From Bacillota bacterium (GTDB lineage Bacteria > Bacillota > Clostridia > Oscillospirales > Acutalibacteraceae), in NCBI GenBank assembly GCA_023460155.1, contig JAEWRF010000090.1:1-23548 (forward strand): 23,548 nt of DNA. Reading direction: 5' to 3'. The stretch's first letter is position 1. Each line of letters begins with the position of its first letter. Positions 7,938 through 14,978 of this stretch are shown here, one piece after another. A program made the position numbers and the translations under genes. The notes under the pieces are model-generated. The model had not been told where the DNA came from and ran no database searches. It was given only the letters and a program-made list of their open reading frames with translations.

Positions 7938-9137
7938 TTAATTTTTTGTAGACGAACCCGGGTCCGAGCGGGGCACATAATCGTGGTCCACCGTAATGAC
8001 CGGATAATAATGTTCGTCGATCGAGCGCACCCGTTCGCCGATTTTCTCCGTCAGTTCTTCGTCGCTCAGGGGAAATTCAAAGGAAACGCAGACATCGAAA
8101 ACCAAATTTGAATGGGTTGGACCCCAGACGACGCGAAAATCGTGCATGCTGATATCCGGTGATATTTCCAGCAGCTGCTGGCGCACCTGCTCACGCAGGG
8201 CGTTGGTCTTTTCATCCCCGGTCATGATCGGGTCCATGTGGACCACAAGGTGGATTCCCTTTTTCAGCAGAAAATCACGCTCGATGTTGTCGATAATGTC
8301 ATGGCTGACCAGAACGTTCCGCTCGGCCGGAACCTCGCAGTGAACGGAGGCAAAACAGCGTCCGGGGCCGTAATTGTGAATATTCAGGTCGTGGATTCCC
8401 AGTACGCCGTCATAGGCCAGAATGCTGCGGTAAACCTCGTCCACAAACTCTTTTTCGGGTGCTTCCCCCAAAAGCGGATTGCTGGTTTCCTTCACGAGTT
8501 GGTAACCGGTAAACAGAATCAACGCGGCGACCGCAAGCCCCATGTAGCCGTCGAGGTTGAACCCCGTCAGACGGGTGATCACCGTGCCGACGAGAACGGT
8601 TGAGGTGGCGACCACGTCGTTCATGCTGTCGGCCGCGGCTGCGGAGAGGGTAGAAGAATGAATCGCCCCGCCGGTTTTGCGGTAAAAAGCCCCCTGCCAC
8701 AGCTTCAGAAGAATGGAAACGACCAGAACCGTCAGCATAACCGGGCTGAATTCCGCGTTTTCCGGGTGCAGAATCTTTGCAACCGCCTGCTGGGCAAGCT
8801 GAAAGCCCACGATGAAAATCACGATGGAAACGATCAGCCCACTGATATATTCATACCGGGCATGGCCGTAAGGGTGCTTGGTATCGGCCGGCTTCGCCGC
8901 CATTTTGAAGCCAACCAGCGTAACCACCGACGAGGCGGAATCGCTCAGGTTGTTGATTGCATCCGCCGTCACTGCGATGCTGTTAAAAAGCAGTCCGACC
9001 GTCATTTTGAGGGCAAAAAGGAGCAGGTTGGTGCAGATGCCGACCGCTCCCGAAAATTTGCCGTATTGCTGGCGGACTTCCTCGCTTTCCGTGTTTTTAT
9101 AATTCCTGATAAACAGGCGAAGTAAAAAGCCGGTCAT
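7938..9137 (-). CDS. Cation diffusion facilitator (CDF) family metal exporter
   Basis: Inner-membrane antiporter of 399 residues that exports divalent metal ions in exchange for protons. Six membrane segments are predicted between about residues 30 and 212. Metal-site signatures are visible: TADAINNLSDSASS in the second helix (Asp59, Asn62/Asn63, Asp66), KHPYGHARYEY (88-98) after it, and ADSMNDV in the fifth helix (Asp170, Asp174). A cytosolic ferredoxin-like dimerisation domain follows and then a second C-terminal extension, a layout common in Firmicute CDF proteins. The metal (Zn, Mn or Fe) cannot be read with confidence. The start overlaps the stop of the fumarase-beta gene by 4 bases (ATGA), so translation is probably coupled. 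Confidence 0.93.
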   Translation of the reverse strand: MTGFLLRLFIRNYKNTESEEVRQQYGKFSGAVGICTNLLLFALKMTVGLLFNSIAVTADAINNLSDSASSVVTLVGFKMAAKPADTKHPYGHARYEYISGLIVSIVIFIVGFQLAQQAVAKILHPENAEFSPVMLTVLVVSILLKLWQGAFYRKTGGAIHSSTLSAAAADSMNDVVATSTVLVGTVITRLTGFNLDGYMGLAVAALILFTGYQLVKETSNPLLGEAPEKEFVDEVYRSILAYDGVLGIHDLNIHNYGPGRCFASVHCEVPAERNVLVSHDIIDNIERDFLLKKGIHLVVHMDPIMTGDEKTNALREQVRQQLLEISPDISMHDFRVVWGPTHSNLVFDVCVSFEFPLSDEELTEKIGERVRSIDEHYYPVITVDHDYVPRSDPGSSTKN

Positions 9138-9670
9138 TTTCCGCCCTCAAAAAGGCTTCCGCCCTCGCAGTCGATCGCGGTAAAGAGGGGGAAATCCACA
9201 ATTTCCAGCTTCTTCACCGATTCGCAGCCGAGGTCCTCAAACGCGAGGACCTCCAGCGAGCGCACGCATTTCGCAGCAAGCGCGCCCGCGCCGCCGATCG
9301 CACACAGATAAACCGCCCGGTTGCGCTTCACCGCGTCGATCACTTCCTGCGAGCGGTTGCCCTTCCCCACCATGCACTTGAGGCCGAGATCCAGCAGATG
9401 CGGAGCGAAGCCGTCCATACGGGCAGAGGTGGTCGGGCCGCAGGAACCGATGGGAAGGTTCGGCGGTGTGGGGGTCGGCCCGGCGTAATAGACCGTTGCG
9501 CCGTCCAGCGGGAACGGCAGAGGCTTGCCCTCCTCCAGCAGCGCAAAAATCCGCTTGTGCGCCGCGTCGCGCGCCGTATATACCGTCCCGCTCAGCAGGA
9601 CCAGATCGCCGGCCCGCAGGGTACCGGCCGCTTCTTTCATATCTCTGGTGTTCAAACGAATCCGTTCCAT
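9134..9670 (-). CDS. Class I fumarase / L(+)-tartrate dehydratase beta subunit (swivel domain)
   Basis: Protein of 178 residues matching the C-terminal swivelling domain of iron-sulfur hydro-lyases, which pairs with a separate [4Fe-4S] alpha subunit to interconvert fumarate and malate (or dehydrate tartrate). Conserved blocks are LLSGTVYTARDAAHKR near the N-terminus, GPTTSARMDGF, MVGKG, AIGGAGALAAKCV, and LEIVDFPLFTAIDCEGG near the end. The frame opens at 9694, but GGAGG at 9680-9684 lies inside that extension, so ATG 9670 (MERIRLNTRD) is the start. No alpha subunit is next to it, which is unusual because the two are normally adjacent. It is translationally coupled to the CDF gene. Whether the substrate is fumarate, tartrate or another hydroxyacid cannot be told. 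Confidence 0.9.
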   Translation of the reverse strand: MERIRLNTRDMKEAAGTLRAGDLVLLSGTVYTARDAAHKRIFALLEEGKPLPFPLDGATVYYAGPTPTPPNLPIGSCGPTTSARMDGFAPHLLDLGLKCMVGKGNRSQEVIDAVKRNRAVYLCAIGGAGALAAKCVRSLEVLAFEDLGCESVKKLEIVDFPLFTAIDCEGGSLFEGGK

Positions 9671-9692
9671 CAGGCAAAACCTCCAATAGATC

Positions 9693-9723
9693 AAAAAGGG
9701 AACCGCACCGCAGTTCCCCTTTT
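9693..9723 (-). terminator. Intrinsic terminator of corA, or leader attenuator of the fumarase-beta/CDF unit
   Basis: On the minus strand an 11-bp stem (9713-9723 with 9693-9703, one G-U pair) closes a 9-base loop and ends in TTTTT. It lies 43 bases after the corA stop and only 22 bases before the fumarase-beta ATG. A promoter-like element sits between the corA stop and the hairpin, so the structure could end corA transcripts and also regulate those starting at that promoter. Confidence 0.8.
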
Positions 9724-9741
9724 AAGTGTCATTGATTTTTT

Positions 9742-9770
9742 ATATTACCTTAAAACAATTGAAAAGTCAA
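9742..9770 (-). promoter_or_regulatory. Predicted promoter upstream of fumarase-beta/CDF
   Basis: On the minus strand, TTGACT (9765-9770, overlapping the corA stop codon) and TAATAT (9742-9747) are spaced by 17 bases. The start near 9735 places the following hairpin inside a leader of about 65 bases. Confidence 0.5.
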
Positions 9771-10690
9771 AGCATTTTTTTGCGCCGGAGCACAACGGCG
9801 ACAACGGCGGCATACAGAACGGAAAAGCCGGCCGGAAACCAGAAATTCGCAAGCGGCAGACCGGAAACGTTCATACCGTAAAGGCCGATCACGACGGCCG
9901 GGACCAAAACCAGAATCGCAATGGAAACCAATGTTTTGATGCCGATGTTCAGGCTGTTGGAATTGACGGATGCGAATGCTTCCATGGTTCCGGACAAAAT
10001 ACTGAGGTAGATGCCGGACATGTCAATCGCCTGACGAACCTCGATCAGCACGTCCTCCAACAAGTCCTGATCCTCGTCGTAAAGCTTAATAATGCGCCCC
10101 CGCATGATTTTTTCGAGGGTGATTTCATTCCCTTTGAGCGACGAAGAAAAGTAAACCAATGATTTTTCAATATCGAAAAGCTGAAGAAGCTCGGAATTCT
10201 TCATGGTCTCCCGGAGCTCGTCCTCAATAAAATTGCTGATTTTATCAATCTGCTTCAGGTACTGCAGATACCGGCTGGCAACCCTAAGCATAATGGAAAG
10301 AATAAAGCGGGTTTTCAGATTGGTCTGAACCCCTTTGACCAGTCCCTGGGCAAATTCCTCAACCACGGGATTGTTCCGGATCGAAACGGTGATGACGTTC
10401 TTTTCCGTGAGAATGATACTCAGCGGCATGGTGGAATAGGTGATGCCGGTTTTGTCCTTTTCCACGATCGGAACGTCGATAATCACCAGGGTACTGTCGT
10501 CCTCGTGGTCAATATGGGAGGATTCCTCCTCATCCATCGCGGAACGGAAAAACTCCGGCTCAATGAGGTAATCCTCAATCATGCCGTTGATCTCCTCGTC
10601 GCTTGGGGCGATGCAGTTAATCCAGCATCCCGGCTCCGCTTCCGGTATCATACGGATCCGCCCGTCCACCGTCTTGTAATAGGACAGCAT
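9767..10690 (-). CDS. corA: CorA-family divalent cation transporter
   Basis: Inner-membrane channel for Mg2+ (or Co2+/Ni2+/Zn2+ in some members), active as a pentamer. It is 307 residues: a long cytosolic alpha/beta and helical funnel domain, then two C-terminal membrane helices (about 248-271 and 281-300). The signature YGMN is at 271-274, followed by Val rather than the more usual Phe. The acidic MPEL-type loop of classical CorA is absent (it reads SGLPLANFWF), as in many Firmicute homologues. The C-terminus is basic (RRKK). A TTG at 10699 is in frame but abuts the AAAGGAG, so ATG 10690 with 9-base spacing is preferred. The leader contains a possible small overlapping ORF. The metal carried is not shown by the sequence. 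Confidence 0.9.
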   Translation of the reverse strand: MLSYYKTVDGRIRMIPEAEPGCWINCIAPSDEEINGMIEDYLIEPEFFRSAMDEEESSHIDHEDDSTLVIIDVPIVEKDKTGITYSTMPLSIILTEKNVITVSIRNNPVVEEFAQGLVKGVQTNLKTRFILSIMLRVASRYLQYLKQIDKISNFIEDELRETMKNSELLQLFDIEKSLVYFSSSLKGNEITLEKIMRGRIIKLYDEDQDLLEDVLIEVRQAIDMSGIYLSILSGTMEAFASVNSNSLNIGIKTLVSIAILVLVPAVVIGLYGMNVSGLPLANFWFPAGFSVLYAAVVAVVLRRKKML

Positions 10691-10748
10691 TGCGCTCAAC
10701 TCCTTTGTTGAATTTGCCTGGTTGATTCCCTAAAGGGTCAGGTTTCAC
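10617..10748 (-). CDS. Possible 43-codon leader ORF overlapping the corA start
   Basis: Speculative. On the corA transcript, GGAGG (10756-10760) is 7 bases before a GTG at 10748. This opens an out-of-frame ORF that runs past the corA ATG (10690) and stops with TAA at 10617-10619. The product would start VKPDPLGNQPGKFNK, with no membrane segment or known motif. Its ribosome binding site is at least as good as that of corA, so its translation should affect corA initiation. Leader peptides control Mg2+ transporters in enterobacteria (corL, mgtL), but similarity to those is not claimed. It may be a chance ORF. Confidence 0.25.
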   Translation of the reverse strand: MKPDPLGNQPGKFNKGVERNAVLLQDGGRADPYDTGSGAGMLD

Positions 10749-10788
10749 AATGCCACCTCCGGTCATACTTAATTTTACATCCTGTACA

Positions 10789-10816
10789 ATTATAGCATAA
10801 GCCGTTGAGATTTCAA
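10789..10816 (-). promoter_or_regulatory. Predicted sigma-A promoter of corA
   Basis: On the minus strand, TTGAAA (10811-10816) and TATAAT (10789-10794) are spaced by 16 bases, with TG one base before the -10 (extended -10). Transcription would start near 10782, giving a leader of about 90 bases. Confidence 0.75.
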
Positions 10817-10924
10817 GAGCATGGGCGACTTTTTCGGACCTGCTTTCCCCTCCTTGCCGAAAGTTGAGCCTTTTTCGGCGATTTCAGCTGATTTTATGTT
10901 GAAACAGGGCGATTTTTAAAAGCC

Positions 10925-12595
10925 TTACGCGTTTTGCCCATCCCGTTGGAGATCTTTTTCCCGGATCTCCACGCGCCGGATTTTTCCGCTGATCGTCTTC
11001 GGGAGTTCTTCCACAAAATCGATCACGCGCGGGCATTTATAGGAAGCGGTCTGGGTCTTCACATATTCTTTCAGCTTCGCGGCAAGCTCGCGGGAGGGGC
11101 TGTAGTCCCTCGTAAGAACCACCGAGGCCTTAACGGCCTGCCCCCTGCGGGCATCCGGAATACCCGTAACCGCGCATTCCAGCACAGAGGGGTGCTCCAT
11201 CAGGACGCTTTCCACCTCGAACGGGCTGATCCGGTAGCCGGAGGATTTAATCAGATCGTCAACCCTTCCCACATACCAGAAATAGCCGTCCTCGTCGCGC
11301 CGGGCCGTATCCCCCGTATGGAAGACGCCGCCGCGCCAGGCATGGGCCGTCAGCTCCGGGTTGAGATAGTATTCCGTGCACAGGCCCGGCTGACGGCCGT
11401 CCTGCGGGATCCGCACGATGATTTCGCCCGTTTCCCCCGGTTTTGTGGGGTTGCCGTTTTCATCAAGAATATCGATGTCGTAAAGCGGCGAGGGCTTGCC
11501 CATGGAACCGGACCTCGGCTCGGAGCCGAACAGATTTGCGACCGTAAGGGTCGTCTCCGTCTGGCCGTAGCCCTCCATGAGCGGGAGACCGGTCATTTCC
11601 TTAAACCGATTGAAAACCTCCGGATTCAGTGCTTCGCCCGCTGTGGTGACATATTTCAGGGAGGAAAGGTCGTAGCCCTTCATGCCCAGCTTGATAAAGT
11701 AGCGGTAAACCGTCGGCGGCGCGCAGAAGGTCGTAATATGATATTTCTCCATTTTCTCGAGAAGATCATCCGGGTAAAACTCGTCGAAGTCATAAACGAA
11801 CACGGCGGTCTCCATGAGCCACTGGCCGTACAGCTTGCCCCACGCCGCTTTGCCCCAGCCGGTGTCGGATACCGAAAGGTGCAGCCCCTCCGGGTCCACA
11901 TGCTGCCAGTGTTTCGCCGTGACGATATGCGCGAGCGGATACGCAAAGCTGTGCATCACCATCTTGGGCTGCGCGGAAGTGCCCGAGGTAAAATACATCA
12001 GCATGGGATCGCCCACATGGGACGCCGCCTGCGGACGCACAAACGGCTTTGCCTGCCCGAGGCCCTCCGCAAAATCATACCAGCCGTCCCGCTTGCCGTT
12101 TACGAGAATCTTCGTGCGCATCGAAGGGGAATTCAGCGCTGCCTTGTCCACATAATCGGCAATCGAACCGGTCGCGGTGCATACGATGGCGCACACGTCT
12201 GCCGAACGGAACCGGTATTCAAGGTCCTTCGCCGTAAGCGATACCGCGGCGGGCGCGGCAACCGCGCCGATCTTGTGCAGCGCAATGATCGAAAACCAGA
12301 ATTCGTAATGCCGACGGAGCGTCAGCATCACAATGTCGCCCTTCCCGATGCCGAGGCTCATAAAAAACGACGCGGCACGGTCGCTGTATTCCTTGACTTC
12401 GCCAAAGGTAAAGCGCCGTTCCGAGCCGTCCGCCCCACACCACACAAGTGCCAGACGGTCCGGCTCCGTCCGGGCCAGTTCGTCTACTACATCGTAGGCG
12501 AAATTGAAATTTTCCGGCACGTTCAGATGAAATTTCGTCAGCGTCCCGTTCGAATCGTACTCTTCCTGAACATATTTAAGATGGATTCCCTGCAT
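10925..12595 (-). CDS. AMP-forming acyl-CoA synthetase (medium-chain / ACSM-like)
   Basis: Cytoplasmic ANL-superfamily enzyme of 556 residues that activates a carboxylic acid to its acyl-CoA through an acyl-AMP. Motifs in order: the P-loop-like YFTSGTSAQPK at 201-211 (Ala209 where Gly is usual), GYGQTETT at 342-349, HTGDT at 426-430, VGRVDDLIKSSGYRISPFEVE at about 442-462, and the catalytic Lys538 in ISGKIRR. SDTGWGKAAWGKLYGQW at 243-259 resembles the medium-chain/branched-chain (ACSM, MbcS) group rather than acetyl-CoA synthetase. The chain-length preference cannot be read. ATG 12595 has a weak GGAAAGGAA. The gene stands alone behind its own promoter; no clear terminator follows the stop, only an inverted repeat without a T-tract at 10856-10880. 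Confidence 0.92.
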   Translation of the reverse strand: MQGIHLKYVQEEYDSNGTLTKFHLNVPENFNFAYDVVDELARTEPDRLALVWCGADGSERRFTFGEVKEYSDRAASFFMSLGIGKGDIVMLTLRRHYEFWFSIIALHKIGAVAAPAAVSLTAKDLEYRFRSADVCAIVCTATGSIADYVDKAALNSPSMRTKILVNGKRDGWYDFAEGLGQAKPFVRPQAASHVGDPMLMYFTSGTSAQPKMVMHSFAYPLAHIVTAKHWQHVDPEGLHLSVSDTGWGKAAWGKLYGQWLMETAVFVYDFDEFYPDDLLEKMEKYHITTFCAPPTVYRYFIKLGMKGYDLSSLKYVTTAGEALNPEVFNRFKEMTGLPLMEGYGQTETTLTVANLFGSEPRSGSMGKPSPLYDIDILDENGNPTKPGETGEIIVRIPQDGRQPGLCTEYYLNPELTAHAWRGGVFHTGDTARRDEDGYFWYVGRVDDLIKSSGYRISPFEVESVLMEHPSVLECAVTGIPDARRGQAVKASVVLTRDYSPSRELAAKLKEYVKTQTASYKCPRVIDFVEELPKTISGKIRRVEIREKDLQRDGQNA

Positions 12596-12659
12596 GTAAA
12601 ATTCCTTTCCTGCTTTTGATATAGTAATAAAAAAGACATGACCTGATTCTTATGACGAT

Positions 12660-12688
12660 ATGATAGCACAATTGGAGCGTATCTTCAA
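12660..12688 (-). promoter_or_regulatory. Predicted promoter of the acyl-CoA synthetase gene
   Basis: On the minus strand, TTGAAG (12683-12688) and TATCAT (12660-12665) are spaced by 17 bases. The leader would be about 58 bases. The rest of the gap up to the ftsZ terminator (about 12690-12800) shows nothing recognisable. Confidence 0.6.
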
Positions 12689-12800
12689 CAAAAACCCGAA
12701 CTAATTTAAAAGATTAAGGCAGCCGGTCTGTTATAATCTCTCCCTTAGTATCGGCACAGAACAGAAAATATTCAGCCCGGCTCAAACGAAATCCGGCAGC

Positions 12801-12833
12801 AAAAAACGGACGGGTTTCTGCAAGCCCGTCCGT
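12801..12833 (-). terminator. Intrinsic terminator of ftsZ and the dcw cluster
   Basis: On the minus strand, a 9-bp stem ACGGACGGG / CCCGTCCGT (12825-12833 with 12806-12814) around a 10-base loop is followed by a run of T (12801-12806). It begins 8 bases after the ftsZ stop. Confidence 0.93.
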
Positions 12834-12841
12834 ATGTACGC

Positions 12842-13939
12842 TCAGGATTTCCGGTTGAAAATCTGCATGATATCCGTAAAGTCGTCGTCGTCCACATTAG
12901 CGGCATCCCGGGGCTTTACTTTTTCTTCCCCGACGGCCTGCGGAGCCGCCGCCGCACCGGCGGGCGCCTTTTCGTCGGCGCCGGTGGTCGGGAACCCGGT
13001 GGCGATTACGGTGACGCTCATCTCGTCGTCCATGTTCTCGTCGAACGCGGCGCCCCAGATGATGTTCGCATCCTCATGCGCCTGAGCCGCGATCATGGAG
13101 GAAGCCGTCTCGATCTCGTCAAGGCCGATATCCGGTGAGGAGGTGATGTTGATAATGACGCCCTTGGCGCCGTTGATCGCCGTTTCCAGCAGCGGGCTGG
13201 AAATTGCCATATTGGCTGCGGTTTCCGCCTTATCCTTGCCGGAGGCATGTCCCACGCCCATATGCGCATAGCCGGCGTCCTTCATGACGGCGGTCACATC
13301 GGCAAAATCGAGATTCACAAGACCGGGAAGTTTGATCAGGTCGGAAATGCTCTGCACGCCCTGGCGGAGAACATCATCCGCGATGGAAAACGCATTCAGC
13401 AGCGTGATGCGCTGTTCGCTGACCAGCTTGAGGCGCTCATTCGGGATTACCACAAGGGAATCGACATGCTCCCGCAGGGCGGTGATGCCGCTTTCCGCCT
13501 GTTCCATGCGCCGCCGGCCCTCAAAATCGAAAGGCTTCGTTACGATGCCGACCGTCAGAACCCCCATGTCGTGGGCGATTTCCGCCACGACCGGCGCGGC
13601 TCCCGTTCCGGTGCCGCCGCCCATTCCAGCCGTGATAAAGACCATATCGGTTCCGCGGATGGCCGCGGCGATTGCCTCGCGGCTTTCATCGGCCGCCTTC
13701 TGCCCCATTTCCGGTTTGGAGCCGGCACCCTTTCCGTGGGTGACTTTCTCCCCGATCTGGATTTTTTGGGTCGCTTTGGAGCGAAACAGCGCCTGCCGGT
13801 CCGTGTTGACGCTGATAAACTCAACGCCCTGCACGCCCATGGTCACCATGCGATCAATGGCATTGCCGCCGCCCCCTCCGACACCGATTACTTTGATCTG
13901 TACGATATTGTCGAAGTCATTGTCAATCTCAAAAGGCAT
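12842..13939 (-). CDS. ftsZ: Cell division GTPase FtsZ
   Basis: Tubulin homologue of 365 residues that polymerises with GTP into the cytokinetic ring. Visible: the N-terminal glycine run [11 protein letters not shown] (18-27), the tubulin signature GGGTGTG at 107-113, and the T7 loop NLDFADV at 209-215 that completes the GTPase site of the next subunit. After about residue 316 comes a short Ala/Pro-rich linker and an acidic tail ending [16 protein letters not shown], in the place of the conserved C-terminal peptide that binds FtsA, SepF or ZapA. ATG 13939 is preferred over 13948 because AAGGGGG abuts the latter. A promoter lies in the gap after divIB, so ftsZ can be expressed apart from the upstream genes. 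ftsA is not adjacent. Confidence 0.98.
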   Translation of the reverse strand: MPFEIDNDFDNIVQIKVIGVGGGGGNAIDRMVTMGVQGVEFISVNTDRQALFRSKATQKIQIGEKVTHGKGAGSKPEMGQKAADESREAIAAAIRGTDMVFITAGMGGGTGTGAAPVVAEIAHDMGVLTVGIVTKPFDFEGRRRMEQAESGITALREHVDSLVVIPNERLKLVSEQRITLLNAFSIADDVLRQGVQSISDLIKLPGLVNLDFADVTAVMKDAGYAHMGVGHASGKDKAETAANMAISSPLLETAINGAKGVIINITSSPDIGLDEIETASSMIAAQAHEDANIIWGAAFDENMDDEMSVTVIATGFPTTGADEKAPAGAAAAPQAVGEEKVKPRDAANVDDDDFTDIMQIFNRKS

Positions 13940-13999
13940 GAGCCGCATCCCCCTTATATATTAAAAACCTGCGCAGAAATATCAAACCTCATTGAAATC

Positions 14000-14027
14000 A
14001 TTATACACGATTTGGGATCAAATTCAA
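14000..14027 (-). promoter_or_regulatory. Predicted promoter of ftsZ
   Basis: On the minus strand, TTGAAT (14022-14027) and TATAAT (14000-14005) are spaced by 16 bases, in the 136-base gap between divIB and ftsZ. The start would be near 13993, giving a leader of about 54 bases. Confidence 0.7.
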
Positions 14028-14042
14028 CAGATTTTTGCCGGA

Positions 14043-14059
14043 CGGAGGGAACTCCTCCG
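14043..14059. repeat. Short inverted repeat between divIB and ftsZ
   Basis: CGGAGG and CCTCCG (14043-14048, 14054-14059) form a 6-bp hairpin with a 5-base loop just downstream of the divIB stop. No T-tract follows on either strand, so it is not a convincing terminator; it might stabilise the 3' end of the upstream transcript. Confidence 0.4.
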
Positions 14060-14075
14060 CGCGCGGGACTTAATT

Positions 14076-14951
14076 TTACGGCTTCGCAGAGCCGTAATCC
14101 GGGTCGAAATAGGCGGTGTCGTTCTCCGGTGCGACGGAAAGATTCAAAGTCCCTTTTTCCGTGCTTTTAATCTTGCCGGTGTCGAAAAGATTTTTTGCAT
14201 AGCGAATTTTATAATCCAGATTGTCTGGAAGTCCGATATCGATGACCACGCGGCTCTGGTAGGTGAGCTGAATCTTTGAAAGGGAGGTAAAATCCATCTG
14301 TGTGATTCCGGCGAGCTGGTCCTTTGCGAGAACGGCCACCGTATTCTGAAAAGCGTCCGCCTGAGAGGAATTTTTCAGGACGGCCTTCGCCCCGGGCTGT
14401 GCCTTCTGCAGTTCGATCCCCTTGACCAGGGCGCAGCCGGAAGGCAGACTCCCCGCAAGCTCCAGAACCTTGAGTTCGCTGCCGAGAACCGCGTACTTCC
14501 CTCCGAACGGAACCGCGCCGCAGGGCGCTTCGGCGCCTACGGTAATTTCAATCGTTGCGGGCAGGGCGCGGGAAACCTTTACGGAACCGACATACGGAAG
14601 CTGGCTGAGAACCCGCTGGCCGGCCTCTTTTGTCTTTGTGAGGAACAGGTTGTCCCCCTTCCGGATCCCGCTGGCCGCTATGATCTGGTCCTGCGCATAG
14701 CGCGACGTGCCGGTCACGCGGACGGTATCGATCTTGAAAAGTACGGTCAGGGAAAGCACAGCCGCGGCGCCGATCACCAGGAGAAACGTAAAAAAATAAA
14801 AAAACCGAAGCTTTTGGCGGCGGTGCCGTTCGCGGTTTTCCGCCCGCAGCGCCGCGGCATAGCGGGCATTCGCGGGAGCGGGGCGGTATTCCCCGCTGAG
14901 CCTGTCGTATACCCGCTGCGGCTGCCGCACAGCCCTTCGTTCCTTTTCCAT
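14076..14951 (-). CDS. divIB: Cell division protein DivIB/FtsQ (POTRA domain)
   Basis: Bitopic membrane protein of 291 residues. A basic cytoplasmic tail (about 1-48, rich in Arg) is followed by one membrane helix (about 49-72), a POTRA domain (about 73-141, starting IDTVRVTGTSRYAQDQI and containing LPYVGSVKVSRALPATIEI), a beta domain, and a Thr/Ser/Asp-rich end. DivIB/FtsQ forms a complex with FtsL and DivIC at the septum and links FtsZ-ring assembly to FtsW-PBP activation. ATG 14951 has AAGGGA upstream. The gap to the murA stop is 27 bases, so the two genes are probably co-transcribed. The sequence is divergent apart from the POTRA region, as is typical of the family. Confidence 0.9.
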   Translation of the reverse strand: MEKERRAVRQPQRVYDRLSGEYRPAPANARYAAALRAENRERHRRQKLRFFYFFTFLLVIGAAAVLSLTVLFKIDTVRVTGTSRYAQDQIIAASGIRKGDNLFLTKTKEAGQRVLSQLPYVGSVKVSRALPATIEITVGAEAPCGAVPFGGKYAVLGSELKVLELAGSLPSGCALVKGIELQKAQPGAKAVLKNSSQADAFQNTVAVLAKDQLAGITQMDFTSLSKIQLTYQSRVVIDIGLPDNLDYKIRYAKNLFDTGKIKSTEKGTLNLSVAPENDTAYFDPDYGSAKP

Positions 14952-14978
14952 TCCAATTTCCCTTCCGGCAGGAGCCTG

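Noticed and set aside
10856..10880. GCCGAAA / TTTCGGC inverted repeat downstream of the acyl-CoA synthetase gene
   Set aside because: The stem is AT-rich at its base side, and no T-tract follows on the minus strand, so it is not a convincing terminator.
10934..12619. Long plus-strand open frame (561 codons) antisense to the acyl-CoA synthetase gene
   Set aside because: The minus-strand gene has full motif support. The antisense frame has no recognisable domain and a composition typical of a GC-biased codon shadow. The similar 473-codon frame antisense to valS (312-1733) is rejected for the same reason.
12732..12737. TATAAT on the plus strand between the acyl-CoA synthetase gene and ftsZ
   Set aside because: No -35 at a suitable distance and no plus-strand gene downstream.
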